The notes below the pieces were generated by a model. That model was given only the letters and a program-made list of their open reading frames with translations. It ran no database searches and was not told the DNA's origin. A DNA stretch of 64,000 bases, taken from positions 34,610,954 to 34,674,953 of the forward strand of contig NC_135214.1 of the NCBI RefSeq assembly GCF_052324685.1. The letters run 5' to 3'. Within the stretch, counting starts at the first letter, position 1, and every line of letters starts with the position of its first letter. This document shows, one piece after another, positions 1-10,551 of this stretch. Source of the DNA: Brachyhypopomus gauderio (taxonomy: Eukaryota; Chordata; Actinopteri; Gymnotiformes; Hypopomidae). The position numbers and the translations under genes are program-made.

Positions 1-1445
1 ATCTCTGCTCCAGGAGATCTACCATCTAAATCTGACCTAAGATGCGAAGTATGGTATTCATATTTATAAAGGCCTTATAAAGCTTCATAGGTCAAATCAG
101 TACTGTCAGCAGTGCTTGAAAAATGTTTCACTCGTACAAAAACACTCATTATATAGTGTATAATCTATAATGTGGAAAAGCTGTCTGAATTTGCTCTGAA
201 TGGATGACTGAGGCATAAAGTGATCTCTCTGCAGTCGTTGTTTAACAAATACGGTGGGGAACTGTTTCTTAATCACTGCAACAGGTAATTTAACACATTG
301 CATGAAGCATATTGTGCATTCACTTGGCTGACTGATTAAAGCAAAATTTCCTGTTAATAGGAGGAGTGCTGATTTGGAGATGTTTCATATCTTCATGCCA
401 CAAGACTGTGACTGATCGTGTTCTGGTCACATACTGCATGGTCCATCTGAATTACAAGTAGTCAAAGCCACAACTTCAAAGTTGTAACAACGTCTGTACA
501 AGTAGTGTTGTAAGTGCTGCAAAAAGGATCTGATCTGTTCAACTGTTGTCCCCTAGCCTGTATTCACCAATAACTGTTAAGGAGAGAATGTTCCAGTCCA
601 TATAGGAAAAAACGCTGCATCGCACAGTTTGGTGTTTTCTCTTGTTTTACTCCTGATAAGTCTTTTATGGACGTGGATTATCGTGCCGTTGTAGTGAAGG
701 GAGAGTGATGTGAGTGTTATGCGCCTCAGAAGATCAGAACGTTATCAATGTGTTATTTGATAGTGAATACAAGGTCATACGTGTGGATCGGAGGAAACCG
801 TTCCAGTTCTGAGGAGTTCATGGGAACACTGGTTATGGGGAAGTTAAACTACACCACCATATGTGACAATGCAGTTATTTTGTTAAACCAACGTATGTGC
901 AGAATGTCATGCGCCCAGTCACCTGATAGTGTGTTGGAATAATGCTGATGACCATTAAATAATAATGACCACACTTACGAATTTAAAATGAAAAATATTG
1001 GTAAGCATCAGTTATTGACTAATTTTGTTTTGTAAAACCAGACGTACAACGGTAAGCTTTTAACCTCAGAATGATGAGAAATGTAAATGCGCTTTTGAGT
1101 GCAACAGTTTGGTGGTTTCCCTTCTCCAAATTCCCCGATTCAGCACATCTGCCATGATCCTCCCCGCCACCTCACTCGCATATAAAGGAAATGTTTGCCC
1201 ACATGAGTCGGAGCTGAGCAGCGCCGCGGCTCATTATTTCCTTAAACTATAACAGGCACAAGGATTATTTTGATGGTCAGTGGCGTAAGTATCCTCAAAC
1301 AGCTTCGTCAGTACAACCCTATTGTGAAATCGCCTGTTTCCTCCACACATGGTGGGACGTTACCGACTCGTGTTGGAGCGCACTGAGGTGAACCTGAGAC
1401 CTTGCGATTCGGAGTCCCAATAATTCTGAACGGGTCGTGCGAGCT
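1..1445. other. Non-coding sequence left of the composite insertion
   Basis: No reading frame here resembles a known protein and the sequence is AT-rich with scattered stops. If the block at about 1446-7437 is an insertion, this stretch was originally joined directly to the mfsd12 start region, so it is the natural place to look for the mfsd12 promoter. The only structured part I see is the TATA-containing segment around 1130-1290, listed separately. Confidence 0.5.
1130..1290 (+). promoter_or_regulatory. Candidate TATA promoter and possible first non-coding exon
   Basis: A TATA box (TATAAAGG, 1181-1188) is followed by a GC-richer segment. At 1198-1207 the motif CCCACATGAG contains TCATGTG on the opposite strand, the core of the M-box bound by MITF-family factors. 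A consensus splice donor, GTAAGT, lies at 1285-1290. Inference: this could be the promoter and a first untranslated exon of mfsd12, spliced across the insertion to a site near 7413, but nothing in the sequence proves transcription. It could also belong to an unseen gene or be chance. Confidence 0.35.
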
Positions 1446-1518
1446 CTGCAAGAGTTTAATCTCTAACTGGCAGTTGGCAGCAGGAAGGAGCAGTCAATGT
1501 CAGCTGCCAGTCTGGCAC

Positions 1519-1660
1519 TGGCAGCCGCCAGTAGGTCAGTGGCAGCCGCTAGTAGGTCAGTGGCAGCCGCCATTTGGTAATGGCAGCCGCCAATTTAGTA
1601 ATGGCAGCTGCCAGTCGTCAGTGTCAGCTGCCAGTTGGTTATGGCAGACACCAGTCAAAC
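1519..1660 (+). repeat. Subterminal tandem repeat, ~21 bp unit, about 7 copies
   Basis: Units of 20-21 bp beginning TGGCAGCCGCCA follow each other from about 1519 to 1660, diverging towards the right. Related GCAGCTGCCAGT motifs, less orderly, occur near the other end of the composite element (7300-7420) in inverted orientation. Repeated subterminal motifs of this kind are often transposase-binding arrays in DNA transposons. Confidence 0.7.
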
Positions 1661-1764
1661 AGCAGCAGCTACCAGATCAGCAGCGACGGCAGCCAGTTAT
1701 TGACAATCAACCAGGGCAGACACTATTGGGCAGGGGCAGCTGCAATTCATTTTACATGTGAAGC

Positions 1765-2355
1765 TGAGGCATTATTAGGATTTAAGGCAAATGTCTGTTG
1801 CGTTTTCTCTGAAGTATATAAACTAAATGAGTAATCTATGTCTGAGTTAGACCCTTCATCTAAATCCGTTGCATTTAACTTAACAACCAGGCTTCCAATT
1901 GGCAAATTCTCGCTAAGATTAATCGTGTAACTTTCTTTGTCAAACTGAGGTGAATTGTCATTTGTGTCCAGCACGCGCACGATAATGCTTGCCGTTCCAG
2001 AGCGAGAAGGACTTCCACCATCGGCGGCAATTAGCAAAAGAGGATTCAATTTTTAGGATTGAATCAGTACATTTTGAGCCATCTCTCCCTGTTTGTAGTT
2101 CAGTATCAAAAAGTTTACTATTACTTAAATAGTACGTTCTTATTGAATTTGTTCCGATATCGGGGTCAACGGCGTTACTTAAAGAAAATCTTTTGCCTGC
2201 AGAAGTAGACTCCTAAATGTCCAAATTAATAGTATCTTTGCGGAAATACGAAGCATTATCATTAATGTCCTGTATTTCAATTTCAATGTTAAATATGCGT
2301 ACAGGATTTTCTAATATTACCTCCATTTTAAGATAGCAAGTCGCCTTCGATGTAC
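1765..2355 (-). pseudogene. Protocadherin ectodomain fragment, decayed
   Basis: Read on the minus strand from about 2355 down to 1765 this encodes the end of one cadherin repeat, a whole second repeat and the start of a third. Visible hallmarks are QDINDNASYF, a calcium-linker DTNDNSPQFD, AADGGSPSRSGTA and DLDEGSNSDIDYSF, typical of clustered protocadherins. It is broken by an in-frame TAG in the strand before the second repeat (about 2213) and by a small deletion with frameshift near 2040-2055, where the expected LDRE segment is missing. Homology stops at about 1765 and about 2355, where other repeat sequence begins. It has no start, transmembrane or cytoplasmic part, so it is a captured or stranded exon piece, not a gene. 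Confidence 0.85.
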
Positions 2356-2359
2356 ACGC

Positions 2360-2470
2360 ATTTCATGTGCATCTGGACTTGTGAAACAATTCTCACATTT
2401 GTGAGAACACATTATAACTCCATATATTCCTATATTTTGCATTGGCGACGCAGAATACATGGGGCTCAGT
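2360..2470 (+). repeat. Left arm of inner inverted repeat (partner 6500-6610)
   Basis: The segment contains TCATGTGCATCTGGACTTGTG, ATTCTCACATTTGTGA and GCATTGGCGA...GAATACATG in order. The reverse complement of 6500-6610 carries the same blocks in the same order. The arms therefore bracket the EnSpm-like element and may be the ends of an older element that it entered. Confidence 0.7.
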
Positions 2471-3584
2471 AGGAGCTAGTAGGAAGCAGTTGAAGCAGGC
2501 TTTGACCCATGACCTCTCAAAGACTGTGGGTTGATGCTGAGGCCTCAGGTCCATTTAATGCTTTACATGGTTCCTTACAGTACACAATAAGGTGATGGAG
2601 GGATTCTGTATATCAGATGCAATAACCTAACTGTATCAGTGCTCTGACAGTCCACTATTCCAAAAAAGCAGGTAAAACTTTGTCAACACAGAAGTCTGCA
2701 CTGTAAAAAATTGCTGTTAATTTACAGCAGAATTCCAACAGTATTAACCTGTTATTTTTGAAAACAGCACTCTACTGTTAATACAAACAGAAAATTGGTA
2801 ATTTACTGTTCTTTTAACAGGACTATACTGGTTTTCTAAAATACAGCACTTTACCGCTAATCATTCAACCAAACCATCTAAATTACAGTATGATGTTGTA
2901 TTTTTTGCATTGTGGGAAATTGCATTGTTTAAACCAAGCTACACATGGGAACATGGATCTGTGTCTCTCTGCATCCATCCCCATCTAGCAAGTTATTTGG
3001 TGAGTAGCAGTTTTATTATATTCGGAAATTGGTGCAAAGTATATTAGCAAAGTTCTCAGTTTGTTTTTATCAGCCTACTTAATATGTGTGTGTTGAAGAA
3101 TGATTCAGTAGCTAGCTAAATTTTCACAGATGATTCCTACATGTGTGGGCACACATATTTTATTAGTGAATTTGTGAAGCGTAATGATGCTTATTGATGT
3201 AAATACACTGCACAACATAACATTAGACTTCTTTTCCTGCTGATTATTGGGTGGTATTCCAGATTAAAAATTTTAGTTCAGAAATTGAGTGCTGAAGAAG
3301 ATTTCCTTTACTGTAACTCATTATTTTTTCTAGTTTTTTCAGAGTTTTTCTATTGTGGTTTAATATTAATTACCATTGTTGTTACCATGTTTGCCATTAA
3401 TTAATGAATCTATGGCAGCCCATAGCAGTATTATTTGACCTATTCAATGTTTGGTGAGTGTGACATATTTCTTTGACATTACAGGTACTGCAGAGTATTT
3501 GATGCTGCACTACTGATCACAGTAAGTACTTTTATTTATTTTAGTAAGTACATTTATTGAATCATAACAGTCAAGTTTGCAATT

Positions 3585-4426
3585 ATGTTTTCTTGTCAGA
3601 TATGTGCACATCAGTGTAACTGCTCAGTTGCCTATGTGAGACACATGAAAATTCACAGAAATATGCACAATTTAAAACTGCAGTGTTGTATCCCTAATTG
3701 CAAAAGGACCTTTCGAAAATGTCACCCAGCTTCTGATGGCTCATTTCTCAGAGAACACCACAGGACTAGTTCTTCATGCAGATGTAAGTTTCCATTGAAA
3801 AAATACACTCTACACATGTGTGTGTATGTATGTCATGTGTCAATTTATCAAGGGTACACGTTGTAATTTGCTGTATTTCAAAAAAATCTGACAGGAAAAT
3901 TCTGTCATGTTTCAGGTGGAACAGCAGGACACTGTATTCAGCGCTGGATGGTCAGCCTTGAGGGCCATGTAATATGTGAGGGGATCCAACCCACCTTCCT
4001 GACAGGGCTTGCTGCCTTATTTTCTATCTTCTACATCTTCAATCTCGAATACCAAGAAGAGGCCTCATGCACTCTTGAATTCATCCAAAGGTTAGGTATT
4101 TTCACTAAAACATGTGTTTCTTAACTCTTTAATGGTATACTATTGTGAACAAAACATTTTCTGCTTTTTGTTGTGTTGTTAATGTAAGTGAGTTACACAA
4201 CTTGAGTTTTACACTGCCTGAAGAGACACTATTGTTTTTCAGGCGCTTCATTGGTTTAAACCCTTAGCAAGGCACCAAGGCTGGACGGGGCAAAGTCTTG
4301 TAAAAAAAAGAAAACTGGCAAAGCCACCAGCAAAAAGATGACAACAGTCGACCCACATGTATCCACTCTGCTGAGAAGACTGATGGAGTTTCACTGGGAC
4401 TTAAAATGGTGAGATTATTCAGTCCC

Positions 4427-4430
<4 letters not shown>
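3585..4430 (+). pseudogene. Transposon-borne C2H2 zinc-finger gene, broken
   Basis: Three exon-like pieces can be joined by GT-AG sites. The first (3585-3783) starts MFSCQIC and has one clear C2H2 finger (C-x2-C-x12-H-x3-H) and a second Cys/His cluster CCIPNCKRTF, before a GTAAGT donor. The second (from 3917 to about 4091) reads GTAGHCIQRWMVSLEG and ends NLEYQEEASCTLEFIQR. The third (from about 4243) reads RFIGLNP, then TAG at 4264-4266, GTKAGRGK, a TAA and later DPHVSTLLRRLMEF. This order matches a multicopy family of uncharacterised teleost proteins with a finger at the start and an LEY...F-x-x-I-QR...NP-x-x-GTKA...PHV-x-x-LL end. The stops in the last exon make it a pseudogene or a shortened product. 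Function unknown. Confidence 0.5.

Positions 4431-4486
<56 letters not shown>
4431..4486 (+). repeat. (CA)28 microsatellite
   Basis: Uninterrupted CA dinucleotides inside the EnSpm-like element, just before the L2 fragment. Confidence 0.95.
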
Positions 4487-4488
<2 letters not shown>

Positions 4489-4579
4489 GACACCAGCTTG
4501 TCTCATTGCTTTAATTCTTTTTCCCTCACAACCTTTCTCTCTCTCTTACAGGGTAGAAAGTCTGAATTGCTGTTATTTA

Positions 4580-5458
4580 CGCACCTCACCTGGTCCCTTA
4601 ACACCAGCTCCATAACAAAGAAAGCCCAGCAGCGTCTCTACTTCTTGCGGAGACTGAGGAAAGCACACCTTCCACCTCCCATCCTCACCATGTTCTACAG
4701 AGGGACTGTAGAGAGCATCCTGAGCGCCTGCATTACCGTCTGGTTCGGGAGCTGCAACATCTCGGAGCGCAAGACCCTACAGCGGATAGTGAGGACAGCC
4801 GAGAAGATCATTGGTGTCTCTCTCCCCTCCATCAGTGACATCTACACCACACGCTGCATCCGCAAAGCCACCAGCATTGTGGAAGACCCAACCCACCCAT
4901 CACACGGTCTCTTCACTCTGATGCCGTCCGGCAAAAGATACAGGAGCATCCGAGCCTCCACCTCCAGACTCTGTAATAGCTTTGTTCACCAGGCAGTCAG
5001 GCTCCTCAACTCCCAGATATGGAACTGACACACACCAACACTGATCTGACCCCACACACGCACAAAAAGATTGCACTGAACCCCCCACCAGAAATATTTG
5101 CTGCTCTCCCACAGGACCTAATAACTACCTCAGAACCACTGTGTTCATGTATGTCCCATATGACACAGTATATCACTCATCTCAGACACCACTCAGACCA
5201 CATTGCACTGTCCCAGCTCTTTACACCATCATGTCGCAATTGTCTCTGGCCTGTTGTATTTATTGTAGTGTTTTGCTGTGAGATTGCCCTATGCTGCACA
5301 TTTTGCACATTCTTGAACTGCTACCCTGCTGCACTTTATGTTGTCTGTTGTACTGTTAATTTGTGTTGCACCATGGTTCCGGAGGAACGAAATTTCGTCA
5401 CACTGTGTACCTGTACTCAGATGTAATGACAATAAAAAGCCACTTGACTTGACTTGAA
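4580..5458 (+). mobile_element. 5'-truncated L2-type LINE (reverse transcriptase C-terminus and 3' end)
   Basis: An open frame to the stop at 5026-5028 encodes the end of a LINE ORF2: [47 protein letters not shown] and a C-terminal AVRLLNSQ. These are the thumb and post-RT motifs common to L2/Rex-like fish LINEs. A 3' UTR follows, with a GGTTCCGGAGGAACGAAATTTCG stretch split over 5372-5397 and a terminal AATAAAAAGCCACTTGACTTGA at about 5431-5452, where TGACTTGA repeats form the tail. The polymerase active-site region and endonuclease are missing, so it is a dead 5'-truncated copy. Its left edge is approximate. Confidence 0.85.
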
Positions 5459-5860
5459 GTTTGTCTTTGTCTGGTTTGTTCCTGTTGTTTCATTATCGGA
5501 ACTGTTATGTTGTGACTAGTTTCATGTCAATATTACCAAGTCTGAATGCCTTGTTCTTTTATTGCACTATTTTCAGTCAAAGGGTTGTGTTGTTTTTTTG
5601 TTTGTTTTTTTTTAATACAAAGTAGGCACTATTTGAATGTAGAGAATTTAAATTATGTTAAAATAAAAGGCAAAGTGCATTAAGAAGCTGTGTTTTTTTT
5701 TCACATTGCAATTACATGCTGCTGTTCTAAATTCACAAATCACATTCTGTTGTAGTTTGTAGATTTTGTAAAGACTGAATGTATTTTTTAATAAATTAGT
5801 TGAGTGTAAAGTATTGCAAAAGTAGTCTTAAATGCTGTGAATGCTGTATTTTTTCAATAA

Positions 5861-6252
5861 CAGTACAAAACTGTAAATTTTAGTAACAGTAAAAATGTGT
5901 TAAATTTACAGCAACATAATGGGAAATCAACTGCAGTTGTTTACCATTTTTTTTACAGGAAAGTTGTAAAAAAACAGTCCTTTATTGTATTTCTCATTCA
6001 CAGTACAAAACTAAATTTTAATAACAGTAAAAATGTGTTAAATTTACAGTAACATAATGGGAAATTAACTGCAGTTGTTTACCATTTTTTTACAGGAAAG
6101 TTGTAAAAAAACAGTCCTTTACTGTATTTCTCATTAACAGTACAAAACTGTAGATTTTAATGACAGTAAAAAATGTTAATTTTACAGTAACATAATGGCA
6201 ACCCAGCTGCCAGGTCTTTACTGTTATTTTACAGGAAAATTTGTTACAGTGT
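5861..6252 (+). repeat. Tandem ~139 bp repeat, about 2.8 copies
   Basis: CAGTACAAAACT recurs at 5861, 6001 and 6138, giving periods of 140 and 137 bp. The third copy runs into the right terminus of the EnSpm-like element. Each unit contains several TAACAGTAAA and TTTACAG motifs, i.e. an amplified subterminal region. Confidence 0.9.
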
Positions 6253-6359
6253 GGTTATTAATGTGGTAAATATTGAGCAGGGAAACAACAAAGTTTTTAT
6301 TACTAAGGAATTAATATTTGTGAAACTGGTAAAAAGCTTATTTAATTTACCAGTGGAAA

Positions 6360-6610
6360 AACAGGAAATCTGAGCTTTGATTTGTTTTCACAAATGTGAG
6401 AAGTGTTTCACAAGTCCAGATGCATATGAAGTGCATTGCTCCTTATGTGTTCCTCACTATAGGCCTGAAATGGGGGGTCTAGGTCATGTTATTTAATAGT
6501 GAGACACATGTATTCCAATTCGCCAATGCAGGAAATCTGAGCTTTGATTTGTGTTCACAAATGTGAGAATTGTTACACAAGTCCAGATGCACATGACATG
6601 CATTGGTCCT
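6360..6610 (+). repeat. Direct repeat pair; second copy is right arm of inner inverted repeat
   Basis: CAGGAAATCTGAGCTTTGAT begins at about 6362 and again at about 6531, each followed by TTCACAAATGTGAGAA and CACAAGTCCAGATGCA. The 6500-6610 copy is the inverted partner of 2360-2470. Confidence 0.75.
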
Positions 6611-6895
6611 TGTATGTACTTGATACCTTTGTGTTTGTAGGTTCACATGTTCAGTTGCACATGTTAAAATGTTGAATTAACCCATGACTTTTATTTTGAA
6701 AAGATTATTTTTACAAATGTTGAAAAAGTTTGTACTCTGTTATGTTATATTCCATTCCTGTCATTTTCGTATGTATAAAGGCAAAAAAGACACTTGCATC
6801 ATAAATATCTTGACGGCATCGACTCAACATATGTTTTGTCGATATGCAACATATGTAAAATTTACGCCTATCCCTCGCCAGAAATGTAACTAAAA

Positions 6896-7201
6896 CAGGG
6901 TTGCCAACTTTTGACGTTCGCTTGGAGTGAGATTTTAACCTGGAGCCGGTGGCAAGTGTATTTTGTTGACCGGGGTGGGGGGGTGTGGCGAACGTAAAAT
7001 GGACACAGATTCAGTGTTATATCGCCGGTGGATGGCGCCAGAGCTAGCGAACTAGTAACGTATTGAATCATATATGTGGATCTGAGGTAAATAAACTGGA
7101 TTTTTTTTTTCGCGTGAGATATCGGAAGTGTGGCGTGAGAGCGTGTGAAAACAGTCAAATGCGTGTGTCTCACGCTCAATGCGTGAGAGTTGGCAACCCT
7201 G
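6896..7201. mobile_element. hAT-like MITE, 306 bp
   Basis: The element starts CAGGGTTGCCAAC and ends GTTGGCAACCCTG, a perfect 13 bp terminal inverted repeat. CTAAAA flanks it exactly on both sides (6890-6895 and 7202-7207). Subterminal CACGC/GCGTGAG motifs are inverted too. It has no coding capacity. A second, left-truncated copy lies at 21285-21476. It is nested inside the composite element upstream of mfsd12. The CAGGG...CCCTG ends suggest a hAT-related family, but the duplication is 6 bp rather than the usual 8. Confidence 0.85.
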
Positions 7202-7461
7202 CTAAAAGCACAGGGTACGCTACGCCAGATACCAATGTAGACACCACGGACACACGGCTATAGTGAATGACGGCTGTCACTGACTGCTCATTCCAGCTGC
7301 CAATTAAGACATTTTTCCGACACTCACAATAGGCGGCTGCCATTGGCAGCTCCATCCTACTGCCAGTAGAGATTGACTGCCGTCACTGGCAGCTCCTTCC
7401 TGCTGCCAGCTGCCGATAAGAGATTAAACCCCCTCTCTGCGAGCTTCTCGTACATTTAACA

Positions 7462-10400
7462 ATGGCAGACAATGCGGCTCCTTTGCCGCTCTTCAGGAGG
7501 CTTAGTTATGCATCAGGACACTTTCTAAATGACCTCTGCGCCTCAATGTGGTTTACCTACTTGCTGGTTTATTACAACTCCGTACTGGGTTTCCGAGACA
7601 CGAACGCCGGAGTTCTGCTGTTGGTGGGCCAGATAGCAGACGGCATCTCCACGCCGCTGGTAGGTTACGAGTCTGATCGGACGCGAGGATGCGGCTCCTA
7701 CGGAAAGAGAAAAACGTGGCATTTAATTGGTAAGTTTTCTTTTACTAAACAAACCATGCATACTGGACTTAAATGTGTTTCAGCAAGGTTGTCCCTTTTG
7801 TATTAAATGTCTATTAAATTTCCATTAAATTGAACATGTTCACAATTTAATCACAGGCGGCAAACGGAAATTAATTTTGCCCTAATTCCCACCCCTCTGA
7901 ATCTGCTTCGCTTTTCTTTTTTCTGCGCCTGTTTTTAAATCTCTTTAAATCTCAAGGCTTTTTGTCATCATGTTTTATTACTGTGTCATGCTACAACCGC
8001 AAAAACATTCCAGCTAATGAGGAAGTTCGTTCATTCCTGTGGTTTATTTACATTCGTATGTGTAAGACTGCCTAACCACATGAGCATCTTTACTCGCCTT
8101 TGTAAAAAATAATTTTCTTGTTTAACCTAGATAAATCCCAAATCCACGTATAATCACACACATTAGGCTGCACTACAATAGTGACCCTGCACATCTTGAT
8201 CAGTTTCAGACCTGTTGCCATGGTATCCAGGGGTGGGACTTTCTTCCAGGACTGATCTACACCTGTTATGCCAAATGCAAATCAGTCAGAGCATATTAGG
8301 GTAAATTAGGGGAGTCCTAATGCCCAGTTCGGTCCAAGTGGATCCTAGGCACATAGACACCTGACCAAGGTAATTAATGACTCAAATCTGCCCTTGCTCA
8401 GGTGTTCCTGGATGATGGACCACTGCAGAACCTGTGTTGTACTGAGCACGTCCTACAAACCCACGTTGATCAGACCTCCAGTGTCGTGATCCGTGGAGAG
8501 CGGCCCGTTTGGTTCAGCCTTCGTGCTGCAAGTTCATAGTTCTGTGTTTTCAGGGACCGTCTGCGTGGTGCTGTCTTTCCCCTTTATCTTCAACCCGTGC
8601 ATGGGGTGCGGCGAGAACACACCGCAGTGGGTGGAGCTCCTCTACTTCAGCCCTTTCATCGTTGTCTTCCAGTTCGGCTGGGCTGCCTCGCAGATCTCAC
8701 ACCTGTCTCTCATCCCTGAGCTGGTCACCTGCGAGCATGCCAAGGTGGAGCTGACTGCGTACAGGTACGCGGGCGCCTCCACCCGCTAGTGCCTCCACGT
8801 GGGGTTGGTCAGCCCAGGCTTTGGGTCTGGGACGATGCAGTTTTTCTTCCGTCCACTTGAGAGAGCAGGTGGTGTCTTGGCCGGAGGGTCAGGGCGCATG
8901 AGCAAGAAGAGGAAGTTCTCATGTAAGATATGTATGATATATTTATCCCTCCATACTGAAAAAGGAACTTGACACAGACAGAATATTGTTCCTCAAATTG
9001 TTTCTTGGGAATTGGTCGAAGAACATGACCTAGATGAAAATGTAAATGAGGAACCTCCTATAAGATGGAATGGAAGGAAGGAAATGGAAGGAGGAAATTC
9101 TGTCAGCGCTTGTGGGGTTTTTTTTTTTTTTGTTGTTGTTGTTTTTTTTTGACCAATGAGTAAATAAAATTGAATGAAATGGTGTCATTTTGCATAGATG
9201 TGCCCTTTTTCTTAGGAGTGTTTTTTGCTTTCTTGCATCTTATGTCCTGACAACCATAAAAAGCCAAACTCCACACATACACCTCACCTCAGTTTCTTTA
9301 GTAAATAATGAAATGTACTTAGGTAGGTATGATGCGGAGTGATAAGATAGTGTTCTGTTTAAAATGAAGGACCATAATTATTAAATTTTGTTACTTAAAA
9401 GTTTAAAAACACAATGATGTCCTTTTGATTTGTTTGTTGGCATGTGTCGTTTGTTAGTGTTTATGTGCGAGACTGCTTTGACATTTTAACTGACACACAT
9501 TGCTTCCTCTTGTAGGTACGCTTTCACCGTGGTGGCCAACATCACAGTCTACGTAGTGGCCTGGTTACTGTTCCACTTCCAAAATGCTGCCGACCCAACC
9601 ACAGCTGATCACCTGAGCGCCCTGGACAGCCCCATTTTCAGGGTGAGCATCTCACCGATGCCTCCAGTGCCCCACTCCACATGCTCAAAAACACCCATTT
9701 ACAGCCTGTTCTTTAAGGCCAGATACGTGCTGCACATGGCTCACCTGGAGTATGATGGTGGTGTGATTTTCACTAGCCTTGGAATTCTCCATTTTTAGTC
9801 CTGGTTTACTCAGAACGTGTCTGTGAATGAACTGTGTAGTGAATGAATGAAGCTGGTGGATCACTTTTTTCACTTACTATTGTGTATCCACCTACTATTG
9901 AGCAGTATTAAACTCACGCTAATCTTGTTCTCAGTCCTAATTCTTAATAGAGGGGTGATGCATGTGATCTGTGTTTTGTTGACCTTTTATTTCCCTTTCA
10001 GGACCTGGCGTTGATCGTGCTGGGCATCGGTGCCGTTTTCTCGCTCCTCTTCCACCTGGGCACGCGGGAGCAGCCGGCGCCAACCTGCCCAGGTGAGAGC
10101 GGAGAGCAGCAGCCCCTCCTCCCCAGAACCTCCCAGCAGACCCGGCCCATACTGCAGTGGAAGGACTGGTTTACGGAACCGGCCTTCTATCAGGTGATCC
10201 ACAGCTCACCTGAGACTCATTTCACATTAAACCCTGTTGCTGATTTAAAGGTGCAAAATGTAATAAGAATTTTACACACAAGTGCAGTATTTATTGAGAG
10301 TAGCAGATATATAAACTTATGATTCGGCTTTATTACCTGAAAAGAAGGTATTACCTCAGTTACTAAGAATAACAACACACACACATGGAATCAGAATAAC

Positions 10401-10513
10401 AGTTTTCACATGGAATCAGTGTCTACCCAGTACCAGTCTAACTTTAAATGATTTTTCTTTCCAGGTAAGTGAATTGTGAGTTGATTTACAGGGCAGTCCT
10501 ACAGTGTTACACT

Positions 10514-10551
<38 letters not shown>

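Larger units (their letters stand above)
2699..6252 (+). mobile_element. EnSpm/CACTA-like DNA transposon, degenerate
   Basis: The left end begins CACTGTAAAAAATT and the right end finishes TTACAGTG, i.e. inverted CACTG termini of the EnSpm/CACTA type. The dinucleotide TG flanks both ends, compatible with a 2 bp target duplication though weak on its own. Both subterminal regions are dense in CTGTTA/TAACAG motifs: about 2700-2890 on the left and three 140 bp tandem units on the right. The inside holds a broken zinc-finger-type gene and a later L2 insertion. No intact transposase is present. Confidence 0.55.
1446..7437. mobile_element. Composite ~6 kb element with long terminal inverted repeats
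   Basis: The segment starting near 1454 and the reverse complement of the segment ending near 7429 match without gaps at about 34 of 39 positions, sharing GTTTAATCTCT and then GGCAGCAGGAAGGAGC. Both ends continue inward into copies of a GGCAGC(C/T)GCCAGT-like motif. The 8-mer TGCGAGCT occurs directly repeated at 1438-1445 and 7438-7445 and may be a target-site duplication. Because GAGCTC is itself palindromic, part of this flank could instead belong to the inverted repeat, so the edges are uncertain by about 20 bp. No transposase of its own is visible. Inside are a protocadherin fragment, an EnSpm-like element, an L2 fragment and a MITE. A MULE-like or foldback-type non-autonomous element is possible, but the family is not recognised. 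Confidence 0.6.

Noticed and set aside
1402..1761. Open frame rich in WQPPVGQWQ repeats at the left end of the composite element
   Set aside because: It is a translation of the 21 bp subterminal satellite, with no start context and no homology.
1747..2049. Working protocadherin gene
   Set aside because: Only a partial ectodomain, with a stop codon and a frameshift, and no signal peptide or membrane segment.
4498..5028. 176-codon frame as a possible host gene
   Set aside because: The protein is the C-terminus of a LINE reverse transcriptase and is followed by a LINE 3' tail.
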